Origin: Acidimicrobiia bacterium
Lineage (GTDB): Bacteria > Actinomycetota > Acidimicrobiia > Acidimicrobiales > Bin134
DNA length: 64,000 nt
Assembly (NCBI GenBank): GCA_022822905.1
Contig: JAJDYE010000017.1
Location: 124,001 to 188,000 of the forward strand
Reading direction: 5' to 3'
Position 1 is the stretch's first letter. Every line of letters starts with the position of its first letter. The position numbers were made by a program, and so were the translations under genes. Positions 24,446 through 33,620 of the stretch are shown piece by piece. A model generated the notes under the pieces. The model saw only the letters and a program-made list of their open reading frames with translations. It searched no databases and was not told the origin of the DNA.

Positions 24446-25090
24446 ATGGTTGCCAAGGCGATTGTCGGCGAAAAAGTAGGAATGACCCAGGTATGGGACG
24501 AGGACGACCGCGTCGTGCCCGTTACCGTGCTGCGGGTTGAGCCCTGCCGCATTGTGCAGGTCAAACGGCCGGAGACCGATGGCTATTCGGCCCTTCAGGT
24601 CACCTACGGAACCCAGAGCCCCGATCGGCTGACTCAGCCGGAGCGTGGCCATTTGGACAAGGCGGGTGTCGCTCCGGGCCGCAAGCTGGTCGAGCTGCGC
24701 CTCGACGACGTGGGCACCTATGAGGCCGGCCAGGAGATCGGGGTCGACGTGTTCGACGGAGGCGAGTTGGTGGACGTCACCGGCGTCAGCAAGGGCAAGG
24801 GTTTCTCCGGGGTCATGAAGCGGCACAATTTCAGCGGTCAAAAGGCCAGCCACGGTGCCCACAAAGTACACCGCAAGCCCGGCGCGGTCGGCCAGTGCGC
24901 CACCCCTTCGAGGATTTTCCGAGGCAAGAAGATGCCCGGGCGGGCGGGCGCCGAGAAGGTCACCACGCTGAACCTCCAGGTAGTGCAGGTGGATACCGAA
25001 AACGATCTGATCTTGCTCAAGGGCTCGGTTCCCGGTCGGCGAGGGTCCACCGTGTTGATCCGCAGCGCGGTCAAGAACGGGGCGAAATGA
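24446..25090 (+). CDS. rplC: 50S ribosomal protein L3
   Basis: A 214-residue L3 (AIVGEKVGMTQVWDED; the long central loop GKGFSGVMKRHNFSGQKASHGAHKVHR; GRRGSTVLIR). It is an early assembly protein near the peptidyl transferase centre. The ATG at 24446 follows AAGGCAGGG; a longer upstream frame has no family similarity. Starts a compact operon; overlaps rplD by ATGA. Confidence 0.97.
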   Translation: MVAKAIVGEKVGMTQVWDEDDRVVPVTVLRVEPCRIVQVKRPETDGYSALQVTYGTQSPDRLTQPERGHLDKAGVAPGRKLVELRLDDVGTYEAGQEIGVDVFDGGELVDVTGVSKGKGFSGVMKRHNFSGQKASHGAHKVHRKPGAVGQCATPSRIFRGKKMPGRAGAEKVTTLNLQVVQVDTENDLILLKGSVPGRRGSTVLIRSAVKNGAK

Positions 25091-25752
25091 CCACAGTCAC
25101 TGTTCGCAACCCCTCCTCCGGGCGGAAAACCGGGTCAGTAGACCTGGACCCCGAAGTGTTCGGCATCGAACCCAACGTGGCCGTCATGCACCAGGTGGTC
25201 ACCGCCCAATTGGCGGCCCGGCGTCGGGGTACCCAGAGCACCAAGACCAGGGCCGAAGTCAGAGGCGGTGGCGGGAAGCCGTGGCGCCAGAAGGGCACGG
25301 GTCGGGCCCGTCACGGCTCCACCCGTAACCCCCAATGGCGGGGAGGGGGCGTGGCCCTCGGTCCCAAGCCCCGGAGTTACCGTCAGCGCACACCCAAGAA
25401 GATGGTCAGCTTGGCCCTCCGATCGGCGCTGTCCGATCGAGCCCGCGACGAGAAGGTAGTGGTGGTGGACCGCTGGCGGTTCGAGTCTCCCCGCACCAAA
25501 GATGCGATGGCCGCACTCGACGCATTGAAGGTAGAAGGTCGAGTGCTTCTGGTGGCCGAGCGCGACGAGACAGACGTGTGGAAGAGCTTCCGCAACCTCC
25601 CCCACGTCCATCTCATCAGCCCCCGAGAGCTGAATGCCTACGACGTGCTGGTGTCCGATGTGGTGGTATTCACCCTCGACACCCTGCCCGCCAACACCCC
25701 AGTCGAAGCAGAAGCCGACGAGGCTGATGACGAAGGGGAGGACGAATCATGA
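25087..25752 (+). CDS. rplD: 50S ribosomal protein L4
   Basis: A 221-residue L4. The extended loop that lines the exit tunnel is present ([30 protein letters not shown] in two short runs), followed by the globular part ([36 protein letters not shown]). The last ~17 residues form an acidic tail. L4 is the classical repressor of the S10 operon. ATGA overlaps at both ends. Confidence 0.97.
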   Translation: MTTVTVRNPSSGRKTGSVDLDPEVFGIEPNVAVMHQVVTAQLAARRRGTQSTKTRAEVRGGGGKPWRQKGTGRARHGSTRNPQWRGGGVALGPKPRSYRQRTPKKMVSLALRSALSDRARDEKVVVVDRWRFESPRTKDAMAALDALKVEGRVLLVAERDETDVWKSFRNLPHVHLISPRELNAYDVLVSDVVVFTLDTLPANTPVEAEADEADDEGEDES

Positions 25753-26039
25753 AGGATCCCCGCGATGTGGTGCTCGCCCCGGTGGTCTCGGAGAAGTCCT
25801 ACGAACTGCTGGAGTCCAACGTCTACACCTTCCGGGTTCACCCCACTGCCTCCAAGCCTGAGATCAAAGACGCCATCGAGTCGCTGTTCGATGTCACCGT
25901 TCTCAAGGTCAACACCATGAACCGCAAGGGCAAGCGCCGCCGCAACCGGCGCAGCCCCACCTTCGGCCGCAAACCCGACACCAAGCGGGCATTGGTCACA
26001 CTGGCCGAAGGCGATGAGATCGAACTGTTCGATGTTTAG
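25749..26039 (+). CDS. rplW: 50S ribosomal protein L23
   Basis: A 96-residue L23 ([58 protein letters not shown]). It sits at the tunnel exit and docks SRP and trigger factor. Starts by ATGA overlap with rplD. Confidence 0.97.
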   Translation: MKDPRDVVLAPVVSEKSYELLESNVYTFRVHPTASKPEIKDAIESLFDVTVLKVNTMNRKGKRRRNRRSPTFGRKPDTKRALVTLAEGDEIELFDV

Positions 26040-26089
26040 ACCAGCGACCCAAGCCACCAACCGCGTTTGTTCGACGTCTGAGGCACATC

Positions 26090-26926
26090 ATGGCAGTACG
26101 TAGACGAAATCCCACCAGCCCCGGCCGACGCTTTCAGACCGTGTCGGACTTCTCCGGCATAACCACCACAAAGCCGGAGCGATCCCTAGTCGTCAAGAAG
26201 CCCAGCACCGGCGGGCGCAACAACCACGGCCGCATGACCTCCCGTCACCGGGGCGGCGGGCACAAGCAGCGCTATCGCGTGATCGACTTCAAGCGGGCCA
26301 AAGACGGCGTCCCGGCCACCGTGGCCTCGGTGGAATACGACCCCAACCGCAACTGCCGCATCCTGCTGCTGCACTTCCACGATGGAGAGAAGCGATACGT
26401 CCTGGCGCCTGAAGGCGTGGGCGTGGGCGACATCTTGCAGAACGGTCCCGGTTCCGAGATCAAGCCGGGCAACGCCCTGCCGTTGCGCTATATCCCGGTG
26501 GGTACCACGGTCCACGCCGTTGAGCTAAAGCCCGGCGGCGGCGCCCGCATGGCTCGCTCCGCCGGCGCCAGCGCCCAACTCGTGGCCAAAGAGGGCAGCT
26601 TCGCCACCATTCGACTGCCCAGCACCGAGATGCGCCGAGTGCCCATCGACTGCCGGGCCACGGTAGGAGAGGTGGGCAACGCCGAGGCTGAGCTCATCAA
26701 GCTGGGCAAAGCCGGCCGAGCCCGCTGGAAGGGGGTACGGCCCCAGACCCGAGGCGTCGCCATGAACCCCGTGGACCACCCGCTGGGCGGAGGTGAGGGC
26801 AAGTCCTCCGGCGGTCGCCACCCGGTGTCGCCCTGGGGCAAGCCCGAGGGCCGCACCCGCAACAAGAAGAAGAAGTCTCAGCAGATGATCGTTCGACGGC
26901 GCCGTACTCGCGGCAAGCGCCGCTAA
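26090..26926 (+). CDS. rplB: 50S ribosomal protein L2
   Basis: A 278-residue L2. SH3-like and OB domains with [21 protein letters not shown], and the C-terminal peptidyl-transferase-proximal segment [17 protein letters not shown] containing the conserved His. Ends with the basic [10 protein letters not shown]. Standard length. Confidence 0.98.
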   Translation: MAVRRRNPTSPGRRFQTVSDFSGITTTKPERSLVVKKPSTGGRNNHGRMTSRHRGGGHKQRYRVIDFKRAKDGVPATVASVEYDPNRNCRILLLHFHDGEKRYVLAPEGVGVGDILQNGPGSEIKPGNALPLRYIPVGTTVHAVELKPGGGARMARSAGASAQLVAKEGSFATIRLPSTEMRRVPIDCRATVGEVGNAEAELIKLGKAGRARWKGVRPQTRGVAMNPVDHPLGGGEGKSSGGRHPVSPWGKPEGRTRNKKKKSQQMIVRRRRTRGKRR

Positions 26927-26938
26927 GGGGGACCGCAC

Positions 26939-27217
26939 ATGCCCAGGAGTTTGAAGAAGGGCCCGTTCGTTGACGGCCACTTGCTGCGCAAGGTCGATGC
27001 GCTCAACGACGAGAACAACAAACAGGTCATCCGGACGTGGTCCCGCCGCTCCACCATCATCCCCGACATGGTGGGCCACACCATCGCGGTCCACGACGGG
27101 CGCAAACACGTGCCGGTGTACATCACCGAGTCGATGGTGGGCCACAAGCTGGGCGAGTTCGCCCCCACTCGCACGTTCCGGGCCCACGCCGGCCAAGAGC
27201 GGGGAGCCCGACGCTGA
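26939..27217 (+). CDS. rpsS: 30S ribosomal protein S19
   Basis: A 92-residue S19 ([59 protein letters not shown]). It heads the 3' domain with S13. AAGGGGG precedes the ATG. Stop and next start overlap as TGATG. Confidence 0.98.
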   Translation: MPRSLKKGPFVDGHLLRKVDALNDENNKQVIRTWSRRSTIIPDMVGHTIAVHDGRKHVPVYITESMVGHKLGEFAPTRTFRAHAGQERGARR

Positions 27218-27942
27218 TGGCCGCGGTCGCCGTGGGCACCGAAACCCGCCCGGGCAGCCGGGCTGTGGCCAAGTATGTGCGCTCGTCGGCCTTCAAGGCC
27301 CGCGAGGTGCTCGACTTGGTCCGAGGGAAGTCGTACTCCGAGGCCCGGGAGATTTTGACCTTCTCCGAGCGGCGCATCTCCGACACGATCGCCAAGTGCC
27401 TCGACTCCGCGGTGGCCAATGCCGAGCACAACGACGATCTCGATGGCGACGAGCTGTTTGTCGCCGCCTGCTACGCCGATGAGGGTCCCACGCTGAAGCG
27501 CTGGCGGCCGCGAGCCCGAGGCCGGGCCACCCGCATTCGCAAGCGGACCTGCCACATCACCGTGGTGGTGGCTCGCTACTCCGAAGAGGAGCTGGCCGCC
27601 ATCGACGCCCGCATGGCCCTCAAGGGCTCCGGTCGGCGCAGCTCGGCCGCCGAAGCCCGCCGCCGACGAGTGGCGGCCAGTCGGGAGCGCGACGCGGCGC
27701 GGGCAGAGGAACTCGACCACGAGCACGAAGAGGACGACATCGAGGCATTCGAGGAAGAACTCGACGGCGAGGTCTTGGCGGAAGATGTCGAAGCCGCCGC
27801 CGACGAGGTTGAGGACGACATCGAGGACACCGCCGACGAAGACGAGACCGATGACGAAGGCGACGAAACGGCCACGGTAGCCGAAGCCGACGAAGACAAC
27901 GAGACCGACGAAGACACCGAAGAAGACGAGAAGGAATCCTGA
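27217..27942 (+). CDS. rplV: 50S ribosomal protein L22 with long acidic C-terminal tail
   Basis: A 241-residue L22, about twice the usual 110-130. Residues 1-120 are normal: [45 protein letters not shown], and the tunnel hairpin [25 protein letters not shown] basic Arg/Ala helix follows (about 130-160), then about 78 residues dominated by Asp and Glu. Acidic tails on L22 are seen in some actinobacteria, but this one is long. Starts by TGATG overlap with rpsS. Confidence 0.97.
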   Translation: MAAVAVGTETRPGSRAVAKYVRSSAFKAREVLDLVRGKSYSEAREILTFSERRISDTIAKCLDSAVANAEHNDDLDGDELFVAACYADEGPTLKRWRPRARGRATRIRKRTCHITVVVARYSEEELAAIDARMALKGSGRRSSAAEARRRRVAASRERDAARAEELDHEHEEDDIEAFEEELDGEVLAEDVEAAADEVEDDIEDTADEDETDDEGDETATVAEADEDNETDEDTEEDEKES

Positions 27943-28844
27943 TGGGCCAGAAGATCAATCCCTACGGGTTCCGACTCGGGGTTACCACTGATTGGAAATC
28001 ACGCTGGTTCGCCAACCGGCGAGAGTACGGCGACTTCATCATCGAAGACTGGAAAGTTCGCGACTACCTGATGACAGAGCTGCCCCACGCCGCCATCAGC
28101 CGCATCGAGATCGAGCGCACCCGCGATCGGCTGCGAGTAGACGTCCACACCGCCCGACCGGGAATCGTCATCGGGCGCCGGGGCAGCGAAGCCGATCGGC
28201 TGCGCAACGGCCTGGCCAAGATCACCGGCAACAACCGGGTCCAGCTCAATATCCAGGAGATCAAGCAGCCCGAACTGGACGCCGCCCTCATTTCCCAGGG
28301 AGTGGCCGACCAGCTGGCCAACCGGGTGGCTTTCCGCCGAGCCATGAAGCGAGCGGTCCAAAACGCCCAGAAAGCCGGCGCTCTTGGCATTCGAGTGCAG
28401 TGCTCCGGCCGTTTGGGCGGCTCGGAGATGGCCCGCACCGAGTGGTACCGGGAAGGCCGGGTTCCCCTGCATACCCTTCGGGCCGACATCGACTACGGCT
28501 TCAGAGAAGCCCACACCACCTACGGCCGCATCGGGGTGAAGGTGTGGATCTACAAAGGCGACATCCTCCCCTATAAGACCCAGGCCGAGGACAAGATAAG
28601 CCGAGAGGCGGCCATGGCGGTGGGCGAGGCATCCGGCACCCAAAAGCCCCGGGCGGTGGTCTCGTCGGCCGCGGCCCGGCGCCAAACCGACCTCGACCGG
28701 CCCGAGGACACCGAGGAACCCGCCCCGTTGATCAAAGAAGCCGATCCAGAGTTCGAGAAGCTGCTCGAGGAGGAGGAGGACATCCTCCGCACCACCCGCG
28801 AGCACCGCGAGACGCCGCACTTCCGACCCGGCGATGCCGACTGA
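27942..28844 (+). CDS. rpsC: 30S ribosomal protein S3
   Basis: A 300-residue S3 (E. coli 233). KH domain with [16 protein letters not shown] and the mRNA-entry helicase region [32 protein letters not shown], then [21 protein letters not shown]. About 70 extra C-terminal residues are acidic ([27 protein letters not shown] in two runs). Starts on the last base of rplV. Confidence 0.97.
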   Translation: MGQKINPYGFRLGVTTDWKSRWFANRREYGDFIIEDWKVRDYLMTELPHAAISRIEIERTRDRLRVDVHTARPGIVIGRRGSEADRLRNGLAKITGNNRVQLNIQEIKQPELDAALISQGVADQLANRVAFRRAMKRAVQNAQKAGALGIRVQCSGRLGGSEMARTEWYREGRVPLHTLRADIDYGFREAHTTYGRIGVKVWIYKGDILPYKTQAEDKISREAAMAVGEASGTQKPRAVVSSAAARRQTDLDRPEDTEEPAPLIKEADPEFEKLLEEEEDILRTTREHRETPHFRPGDAD

Positions 28845-28850
28845 TCCGCC

Positions 28851-28936
28851 ATGTTGACTCCCGACACCATCGACCACCGCAAGGGCCAGGACCAGCCATG
28901 TTGATGCCCAAAAAGGTCAAGCACCGCAAACACCAT
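28851..28936 (+). repeat. Degenerate duplication of the rplP start, forming a 17-codon micro-ORF
   Basis: ATGTTGA followed by CCC and a CACCGCAA block occurs at 28851 and again at 28898, 47 bases apart (23 of the first 33 bases match). The first copy encodes a 17-codon frame, 28851-28904, whose TGA overlaps the true rplP start. Confidence 0.6.
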
Positions 28937-29311
28937 CGAGGCCGGACCAAAGGCACCGCCAAAGGCGGCACCACGGTGACTTTCGGCGAGTACGGCATCA
29001 AGGCCCTCGAACCGGGGTGGGTCACAGCGCGCCAGATCGAAGCCACCCGTATCGCCATCACCCGCCACATACGACGGGGCGGCAAAGTTTGGATCAACAT
29101 CTTCCCCGACAAGCCGGTCACCGAGAAGCCGGCGGAAACCCGCATGGGCTCGGGCAAGGGCAATCCCGAACGCTGGGTGGCGGTCGTGAAACCAGGCCGC
29201 ATCCTGTTCGAGCTGTCCTACCACGACCGCGAGGTGGCCAAAACGGCCATTGAGCGGGGAATCCAGAAGCTCCCGATCAAAGCTCGATTCGTCGAGCGCC
29301 AGGAGGGCTGA
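28898..29311 (+). CDS. rplP: 50S ribosomal protein L16
   Basis: A 137-residue L16 ([74 protein letters not shown]). It positions A-site tRNA. Starts MLMP; the upstream micro-ORF repeats MLTP...HRK. No strong Shine-Dalgarno lies before this ATG (CCAGGACCAGCC), so reinitiation from the micro-ORF is possible. Confidence 0.97.
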   Translation: MLMPKKVKHRKHHRGRTKGTAKGGTTVTFGEYGIKALEPGWVTARQIEATRIAITRHIRRGGKVWINIFPDKPVTEKPAETRMGSGKGNPERWVAVVKPGRILFELSYHDREVAKTAIERGIQKLPIKARFVERQEG

Positions 29312-29316
29312 TAGCT

Positions 29317-29556
29317 ATGGCTCGACAGACCAACTGGCAGAACCTGAGCGACGCCGATCTCATCGAGCAACTGGACGAGGCCAAAGAAGAGGTGTTCAAG
29401 CTCCGCTTCCAAATCGTCACCGGCCGCTTGGACAACACCGCCCGGCTGAAGCAGGCCAAAAAGGAAGTGGCCCGGGCCATGACCGAGCTGCGGATGCGGG
29501 AGATCCAAGCCGCAGAGGCGCTTGAAGCCCAGATGAAGGAGGCCGGCAGTGGCTGA
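29317..29556 (+). CDS. rpmC: 50S ribosomal protein L29
   Basis: A 79-residue L29 (LSDADLIEQLDEAKEEVFKLRFQIVTGRLDNTARLKQAKKEVARAMTEL in family order). Two-helix protein at the tunnel exit. Its 3' end overlaps the rpsQ GTG by 8 bases. Confidence 0.96.
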   Translation: MARQTNWQNLSDADLIEQLDEAKEEVFKLRFQIVTGRLDNTARLKQAKKEVARAMTELRMREIQAAEALEAQMKEAGSG

Positions 29557-29875
29557 TTCCAACGTTGAAACGAATGAGGCAGCCATGGCAGCTGACCCGA
29601 CTGCTGAAACGCAGACCGAAACCCGGCCCAACCGCCGCAAGGTGCGGGAGGGGATGGTGATGTCGGTGTCCATGGACAAGACCGCGGTGGTGGTCTCCAC
29701 CGACCGCGTCCGACATCGCCGTTACAACAAGACCGTGCAGCGCACCACCCGGCTGTATGTCCACGACGAGTCCAATGAGCTCGCAGTGGGCGACCGGGTG
29801 CGGGTGCAGGAAACCCGCCCCCTGTCCAAGACCAAGCGGTGGCGGCTGCTGGAGATCGTGGAGCGTGCCCGATGA
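29549..29875 (+). CDS. rpsQ: 30S ribosomal protein S17
   Basis: A 108-residue S17. The OB-fold core runs from about residue 28 ([62 protein letters not shown]). About 27 extra N-terminal residues contain two similar starts: GTG at 29549 ([10 protein letters not shown]) and ATG at 29585 ([12 protein letters not shown]). GTG is chosen because it overlaps rpmC; the ATG would give 96 residues. Confidence 0.95.
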   Translation: MADSNVETNEAAMAADPTAETQTETRPNRRKVREGMVMSVSMDKTAVVVSTDRVRHRRYNKTVQRTTRLYVHDESNELAVGDRVRVQETRPLSKTKRWRLLEIVERAR

Positions 29876-30240
29876 TCCAACAAGAGACCCGGGTCAAGGT
29901 GGCCGACAATTCCGGTGCCAAAGAAGTGCTTTGCATTCGGGTGCTGGGTTCGTCCCGCAAGCGCTACGCCACCATCGGCGACGTGTTCGTGGCCACCGTC
30001 AAAGACGCCATGCCCGGCGCCGCAGTCCGCAAGGGCGAAGTGGTGCGCTGTGTATTGGTTCGGGCCAAGAAGGAAAAACGCCGCAAAGACGGCTCCTACA
30101 TCCGCTTCGATGAGAACGCCGCCGTGCTCATCAATGAACAGCAGCAGCCGCGGGGAACCCGCATCTTCGGACCGGTAGGCCGGGAACTGCGCGACAAGCG
30201 CTTCATGCGCATTGTGTCGCTGGCACCGGAGGTGTTGTAG
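29872..30240 (+). CDS. rplN: 50S ribosomal protein L14
   Basis: A 122-residue L14 ([61 protein letters not shown] split, [26 protein letters not shown] split). Contacts 16S helix 14 at a subunit bridge. ATGA overlap with rpsQ. Confidence 0.98.
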   Translation: MIQQETRVKVADNSGAKEVLCIRVLGSSRKRYATIGDVFVATVKDAMPGAAVRKGEVVRCVLVRAKKEKRRKDGSYIRFDENAAVLINEQQQPRGTRIFGPVGRELRDKRFMRIVSLAPEVL

Positions 30241-30245
30241 CTGCC

Positions 30246-30554
30246 ATGAAGATCCGAAAGGGAGACCGGGTTCGAGTGCTCAGCGGAAAAGACCGCGGCA
30301 AGGAGGGCGAGGTGGTCTTCGCCTTCCCGGCCGAGGGAACCGTGATCGTCGACGGTGTGAACATCGCCACCAAGCACCAAGGGCCTCGTCAGGGAGTCAT
30401 GCAGACCGGCATCATCGACAAGGAGATGCCCATCAGAGCCGCCAACGTGGCGGTGATCAGCCCGGCCGACGGTCGCCCCACTCGGGTGGGATACCGGTTC
30501 GACACCGATGGGCGAAAGATCCGCGTCTGCCGCCGCACGGGAGTTGATCTGTAA
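30246..30554 (+). CDS. rplX: 50S ribosomal protein L24
   Basis: A 102-residue L24 with KOW motif ([20 protein letters not shown]), then [13 protein letters not shown] and [12 protein letters not shown]. Assembly initiator of the large subunit. Shares one base with rplE (TAATG). Confidence 0.97.
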   Translation: MKIRKGDRVRVLSGKDRGKEGEVVFAFPAEGTVIVDGVNIATKHQGPRQGVMQTGIIDKEMPIRAANVAVISPADGRPTRVGYRFDTDGRKIRVCRRTGVDL

Positions 30555-31120
30555 TGGCTGCCACTGCAATCGCCCCCCGGCTTCAAGCCCTGTATCGGGC
30601 AGAGATCCGCGACCTCCTCAAGGAGCAGTTGGAGTTGGACAACATCATGGAGGTGCCCCGCTTCGAGAAAATCGTGGTGAACATGGGTGTCGGTGAGGCC
30701 ATAGCCCAAGCCAAGCTGCTCGACGGCGCGGTGGCCGATCTGACCACCATTGCCGGCCAGCGCCCCGTCATCACCCGGGCCAAGAAGTCCATCGCCAACT
30801 TCAAGATCCGCGAGGGAAATCCCATCGGCGCCAAGGTCACCCTGAGGGGGGCCCGCATGTGGGAGTTCTTGGACCGCCTCATCAATCTGGCCATCCCCCG
30901 CATCCGAGACTTCCGGGGCCTCTCGCCCCGCTCCTTCGATGGGAATGGCAACTACTCCTTCGGGGTCACTGAGCAGCTCATCTTCCCCGAGGTCGACTAC
31001 GACACCATCGACACCATCAGAGGCATGGACATCACAATCGTTACCACCGCAAGAACCGACGAGGAGGGCCGGGCACTGCTTGAGGCCTTCTCGTTCCCAT
31101 TCCGAGCCGAGGGACAGTAA
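30554..31120 (+). CDS. rplE: 50S ribosomal protein L5
   Basis: A 188-residue L5 ([51 protein letters not shown] split, [31 protein letters not shown] split, [10 protein letters not shown]). Binds 5S rRNA and P-site tRNA. Overlaps rplX by one base. Confidence 0.98.
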   Translation: MAATAIAPRLQALYRAEIRDLLKEQLELDNIMEVPRFEKIVVNMGVGEAIAQAKLLDGAVADLTTIAGQRPVITRAKKSIANFKIREGNPIGAKVTLRGARMWEFLDRLINLAIPRIRDFRGLSPRSFDGNGNYSFGVTEQLIFPEVDYDTIDTIRGMDITIVTTARTDEEGRALLEAFSFPFRAEGQ

Positions 31121-31124
31121 CTCA

Positions 31125-31310
31125 ATGGCAAAAAAGGCGCTTATCCAAAAGCAACAGCGAACGCCGAAGTTCAAGGTGCGGGGTTACACCCGCTGCCGCC
31201 GCTGCGGCCGACCCCGGGCCGTGTACCGGAAATTCGGCCTGTGTCGAGTGTGCCTGAGGGAACTGGCCCATGCCGGAGAGATTCCCGGCCTGACCAAGGC
31301 GAGCTGGTGA
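31125..31310 (+). CDS. rpsN: 30S ribosomal protein S14, zinc-binding (type Z)
   Basis: A 61-residue short S14 with a complete zinc ribbon: CxxC in [10 protein letters not shown] and CxxC in [11 protein letters not shown]. This is the C+ form; loss-of-zinc paralogues are longer and lack these cysteines. Its stop codon lies in the first unit of a duplicated junction. Confidence 0.97.
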   Translation: MAKKALIQKQQRTPKFKVRGYTRCRRCGRPRAVYRKFGLCRVCLRELAHAGEIPGLTKASW

Positions 31311-31379
31311 GGTGACCGAGACTATGACCGATCCCAAAGAGCTGGTGAGGTGATGCGACTGTGACTATGACCGACCCCA
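31301..31379 (+). repeat. Duplicated rpsN-rpsH junction with a 9-codon micro-ORF
   Basis: Unit 1 (31301-31336) and unit 2 (31339-31379) share GAGCTGGTGAGGTGA at one end and GACTATGACCGA(T/C)CCCA at the other. Unit 1 supplies the rpsN stop and an ATG (31324) for MTDPKELVR, ending in TGA at 31353; unit 2 supplies the real rpsH start MTMTDP. Confidence 0.85.
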
Positions 31380-31765
31380 TCGCCGACATGTTGACCCGCA
31401 TCCGCAATGCCAACACCGCCATGCGTGACGAGGTGACGATGCCGTCCTCCAAGATGAAGGTGGCGCTGGCCGACGTCCTCAAGCAGGAGGGCTACATCAG
31501 CAACTTCGCAGTGGCCGAGGCCAAAACCGGCCCTGGACAGACCCTTACCATCGACATGAAGTACTCCGATCAGCGGGAGCGAGTCATCTCCGGCATTACC
31601 CGGGTGTCCAAGCCCGGCCTGCGGGTGTACTCCAAGTCGGACAAAATCCCTAGAGTCCTGGGCGGGCTCGGAGTGGCCATCGTGTCCACCAGCAAGGGCC
31701 TGATGAGCGACCGCGAGGCGCGCCGCCGCCGCATGGGCGGCGAAGTCGTCTGCGTGGTCTGGTAG
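31361..31765 (+). CDS. rpsH: 30S ribosomal protein S8
   Basis: A 134-residue S8 ([77 protein letters not shown] split). Binds the 16S central domain and represses the spc operon in other bacteria. GTG at 31361 gives the canonical start; ATG at 31367 is the alternative. Confidence 0.97.
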   Translation: MTMTDPIADMLTRIRNANTAMRDEVTMPSSKMKVALADVLKQEGYISNFAVAEAKTGPGQTLTIDMKYSDQRERVISGITRVSKPGLRVYSKSDKIPRVLGGLGVAIVSTSKGLMSDREARRRRMGGEVVCVVW

Positions 31766-31775
31766 GAGGCCTGAG

Positions 31776-32315
31776 GTGTCACGAGTCGGAAGCAACCCCA
31801 TCCCGGTGCCAGAAGGCGTGGATGTGGCCATCGACGGCGCCCACGTCACCGTGACCGGCAGCCGCGGCACACTGGAGCACAACCTCCCCGAAGCCATCTC
31901 GGTCCGAATCGAGGATGGCTTTGTCATCGTCGAGCGCGCCGACGAACTGCGCAACACCAAGGCCCTGCACGGCTTGAGCCGTTCGCTGTTGGCCAACATG
32001 GTCACCGGCGTCAGCGAGGGCTACCGCAAAGAACTGGAGATCGTGGGAGTGGGCTACCGGGCCATTTCCCAAGGCGACGCCAAGATCGAACTTCAGTTGG
32101 GCTTCAGCCATCCGGTGCACGTTGAGGCCCCTGATGGCGTGACGTTCGAAGTACCGAACCAGACGAGCATCCATGTGCTGGGGATCGACAAGCAGGCGGT
32201 CGGCCAGGTAGCGGCCGACATCCGAGCCATCCGCAAGCCCGAGCCCTACCGGGGCAAGGGCATTCGCTACGCCGGCGAGCGGATCATTCGCAAGGCCGGG
32301 AAGGCGGCCAAGTGA
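31776..32315 (+). CDS. rplF: 50S ribosomal protein L6
   Basis: A 179-residue L6 (SRVGSNPIPVPEGVDV, HGLSRSLLANMVTGVSEGYRKELEIVGVGYRA split, LGFSHPV, RKPEPYRGKGIRYAGERI). GTG start 6 bases after AGGAGG. Normal length. The 64-base gap to rplR holds no gene. Confidence 0.97.
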   Translation: MSRVGSNPIPVPEGVDVAIDGAHVTVTGSRGTLEHNLPEAISVRIEDGFVIVERADELRNTKALHGLSRSLLANMVTGVSEGYRKELEIVGVGYRAISQGDAKIELQLGFSHPVHVEAPDGVTFEVPNQTSIHVLGIDKQAVGQVAADIRAIRKPEPYRGKGIRYAGERIIRKAGKAAK

Positions 32316-32379
32316 TTCGGCAAGGAGAGACCAGCACTGACTTGCTGGTGGAACGCAAGTAAAGGGTCGGGGAATCGAC

Positions 32380-32742
32380 ATGAGCAGCGTCAAGCACAAG
32401 CACGAAAGCCGGGTCCGGCGCCACCGCCGGGTTCGCAAGAAAATCCGGGGCACCCCCGAGCGCCCTCGCTTGGCCGTGTACCGGTCAAACCGCCACATCA
32501 TCGCCCAGCTCATCGACGACACCGCGGGCCACACCATTGCGTCGGCCTCCTCAACTGAGGCCGATTTGCGATCCGGCCCCACCGGAAACGTGGCCGGTGC
32601 CGCGGTGGTGGGCAAGCTCATCGCCGAACGGGCCAAGGAGAAGAACATCACTGCGGTGGTGTTTGACCGAGGCGGCTTCCGCTACCACGGACGAGTAGCC
32701 GCCCTGGCTGATTCAGCTCGAGAAGCTGGACTGGAGTTTTAG
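32380..32742 (+). CDS. rplR: 50S ribosomal protein L18
   Basis: A 120-residue L18 ([28 protein letters not shown] split, [43 protein letters not shown] split). Binds 5S rRNA. Typical length. Confidence 0.97.
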   Translation: MSSVKHKHESRVRRHRRVRKKIRGTPERPRLAVYRSNRHIIAQLIDDTAGHTIASASSTEADLRSGPTGNVAGAAVVGKLIAERAKEKNITAVVFDRGGFRYHGRVAALADSAREAGLEF

Positions 32743-32800
32743 TGACCATCATCACCCCTTCCCTCAATCCCTCCTCAAACACCTCGCGGCGGTGACAGCC

Positions 32801-33385
32801 ATGACCGATACCTCAACCGCAACACCGACCGGCGACGGCCAGCTGCGCGACTCCCGGGTGATCAATATCAACCGGGTGGCCAAAGTGGTCAAGGGCGGAC
32901 GCCGCTTCTCCTTCACCGCCCTGGTGGTGATCGGCGACGGTGCCGGCCGGGTCGGCTTGGGCTACGGCAAGGCCAAAGAGGTACCCCTGGCCATACAGAA
33001 GGGAACCGAGGAGGCCCGGCGCAACCTGTTCCGGGTGCCGCTGGCGTCGACAACCATCACCCACCCGGTGATCGGCGAGATGGGCGCGGGTCGGGTGCTG
33101 CTCAAGCCCGCGGCGCCGGGAACCGGCGTGATCGCCGGAGGCGCCGCTCGAGCGATCCTCGAAGAAGCCGGGATCGGCGACGTGCTGTGCAAGTCGTTGG
33201 GCTCCCCCAACCACATCAACGTGGCTCGGGCCACCATCGCCGGGCTCAAGGCCCTCAAGCGCCCTGACGAGGTGGCCCGTCAGCGGGGGATTCCCGCCGA
33301 CGAATTCGTGCCCGCCGGACTGCTCGCCGCCTACCAGGAGTCGGAGCGCCAGTCTGCTGCTGCGGCCGAGGACGAAGAGGAGTAG
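32801..33385 (+). CDS. rpsE: 30S ribosomal protein S5
   Basis: A 194-residue S5. dsRNA-binding domain ([40 protein letters not shown]) and C-terminal domain ([40 protein letters not shown]). Acidic final residues. ATG at 32801 is chosen; a GTG three codons earlier (32792) is equally open, and neither has a good Shine-Dalgarno sequence. Confidence 0.96.
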   Translation: MTDTSTATPTGDGQLRDSRVININRVAKVVKGGRRFSFTALVVIGDGAGRVGLGYGKAKEVPLAIQKGTEEARRNLFRVPLASTTITHPVIGEMGAGRVLLKPAAPGTGVIAGGAARAILEEAGIGDVLCKSLGSPNHINVARATIAGLKALKRPDEVARQRGIPADEFVPAGLLAAYQESERQSAAAAEDEEE

Positions 33386-33390
33386 CCGCC

Positions 33391-33576
33391 ATGGCCATCA
33401 AGGTCACCCAGATCAGATCCCAGATCGGCACCCGGCCCAAGCAGCGAGGCACACTGCGGGCCCTGGGTTTGCGAGGCATCGGCCAGACCAACACCTTGGC
33501 GGATGCCCCCGAAGTCAGGGGGATGATCGACAAGGTGTCCCACTTGATTTCTTGGGAGGAGACTGAGGAGTCATGA
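33391..33576 (+). CDS. rpmD: 50S ribosomal protein L30
   Basis: A 61-residue L30 (IKVTQIRSQIGTRPKQRGTLRALGL, VRGMIDKVSHLI). The last residues HLISWEETEES are encoded by the first unit of a duplicated segment and are repeated in the micro-ORF that follows. Confidence 0.96.
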   Translation: MAIKVTQIRSQIGTRPKQRGTLRALGLRGIGQTNTLADAPEVRGMIDKVSHLISWEETEES

Positions 33577-33620
33577 AGACCCACTTGATTTCCTGGGAGG
33601 AAACGGACGAGTCATGAAGG
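33541..33620 (+). repeat. Duplicated rpmD-rplO junction with a coupled 14-residue micro-ORF
   Basis: Unit 1 (33541-33580) and unit 2 (33582-33620) are near-identical and each carries CACTTGATTTC(T/C)TGGGAGGA...GAGTCATGAAG. The duplication creates an ATG frame at 33573-33617 (MKTHLISWEETDES) joined by ATGA overlap to rpmD upstream and to rplO downstream. Confidence 0.95.
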
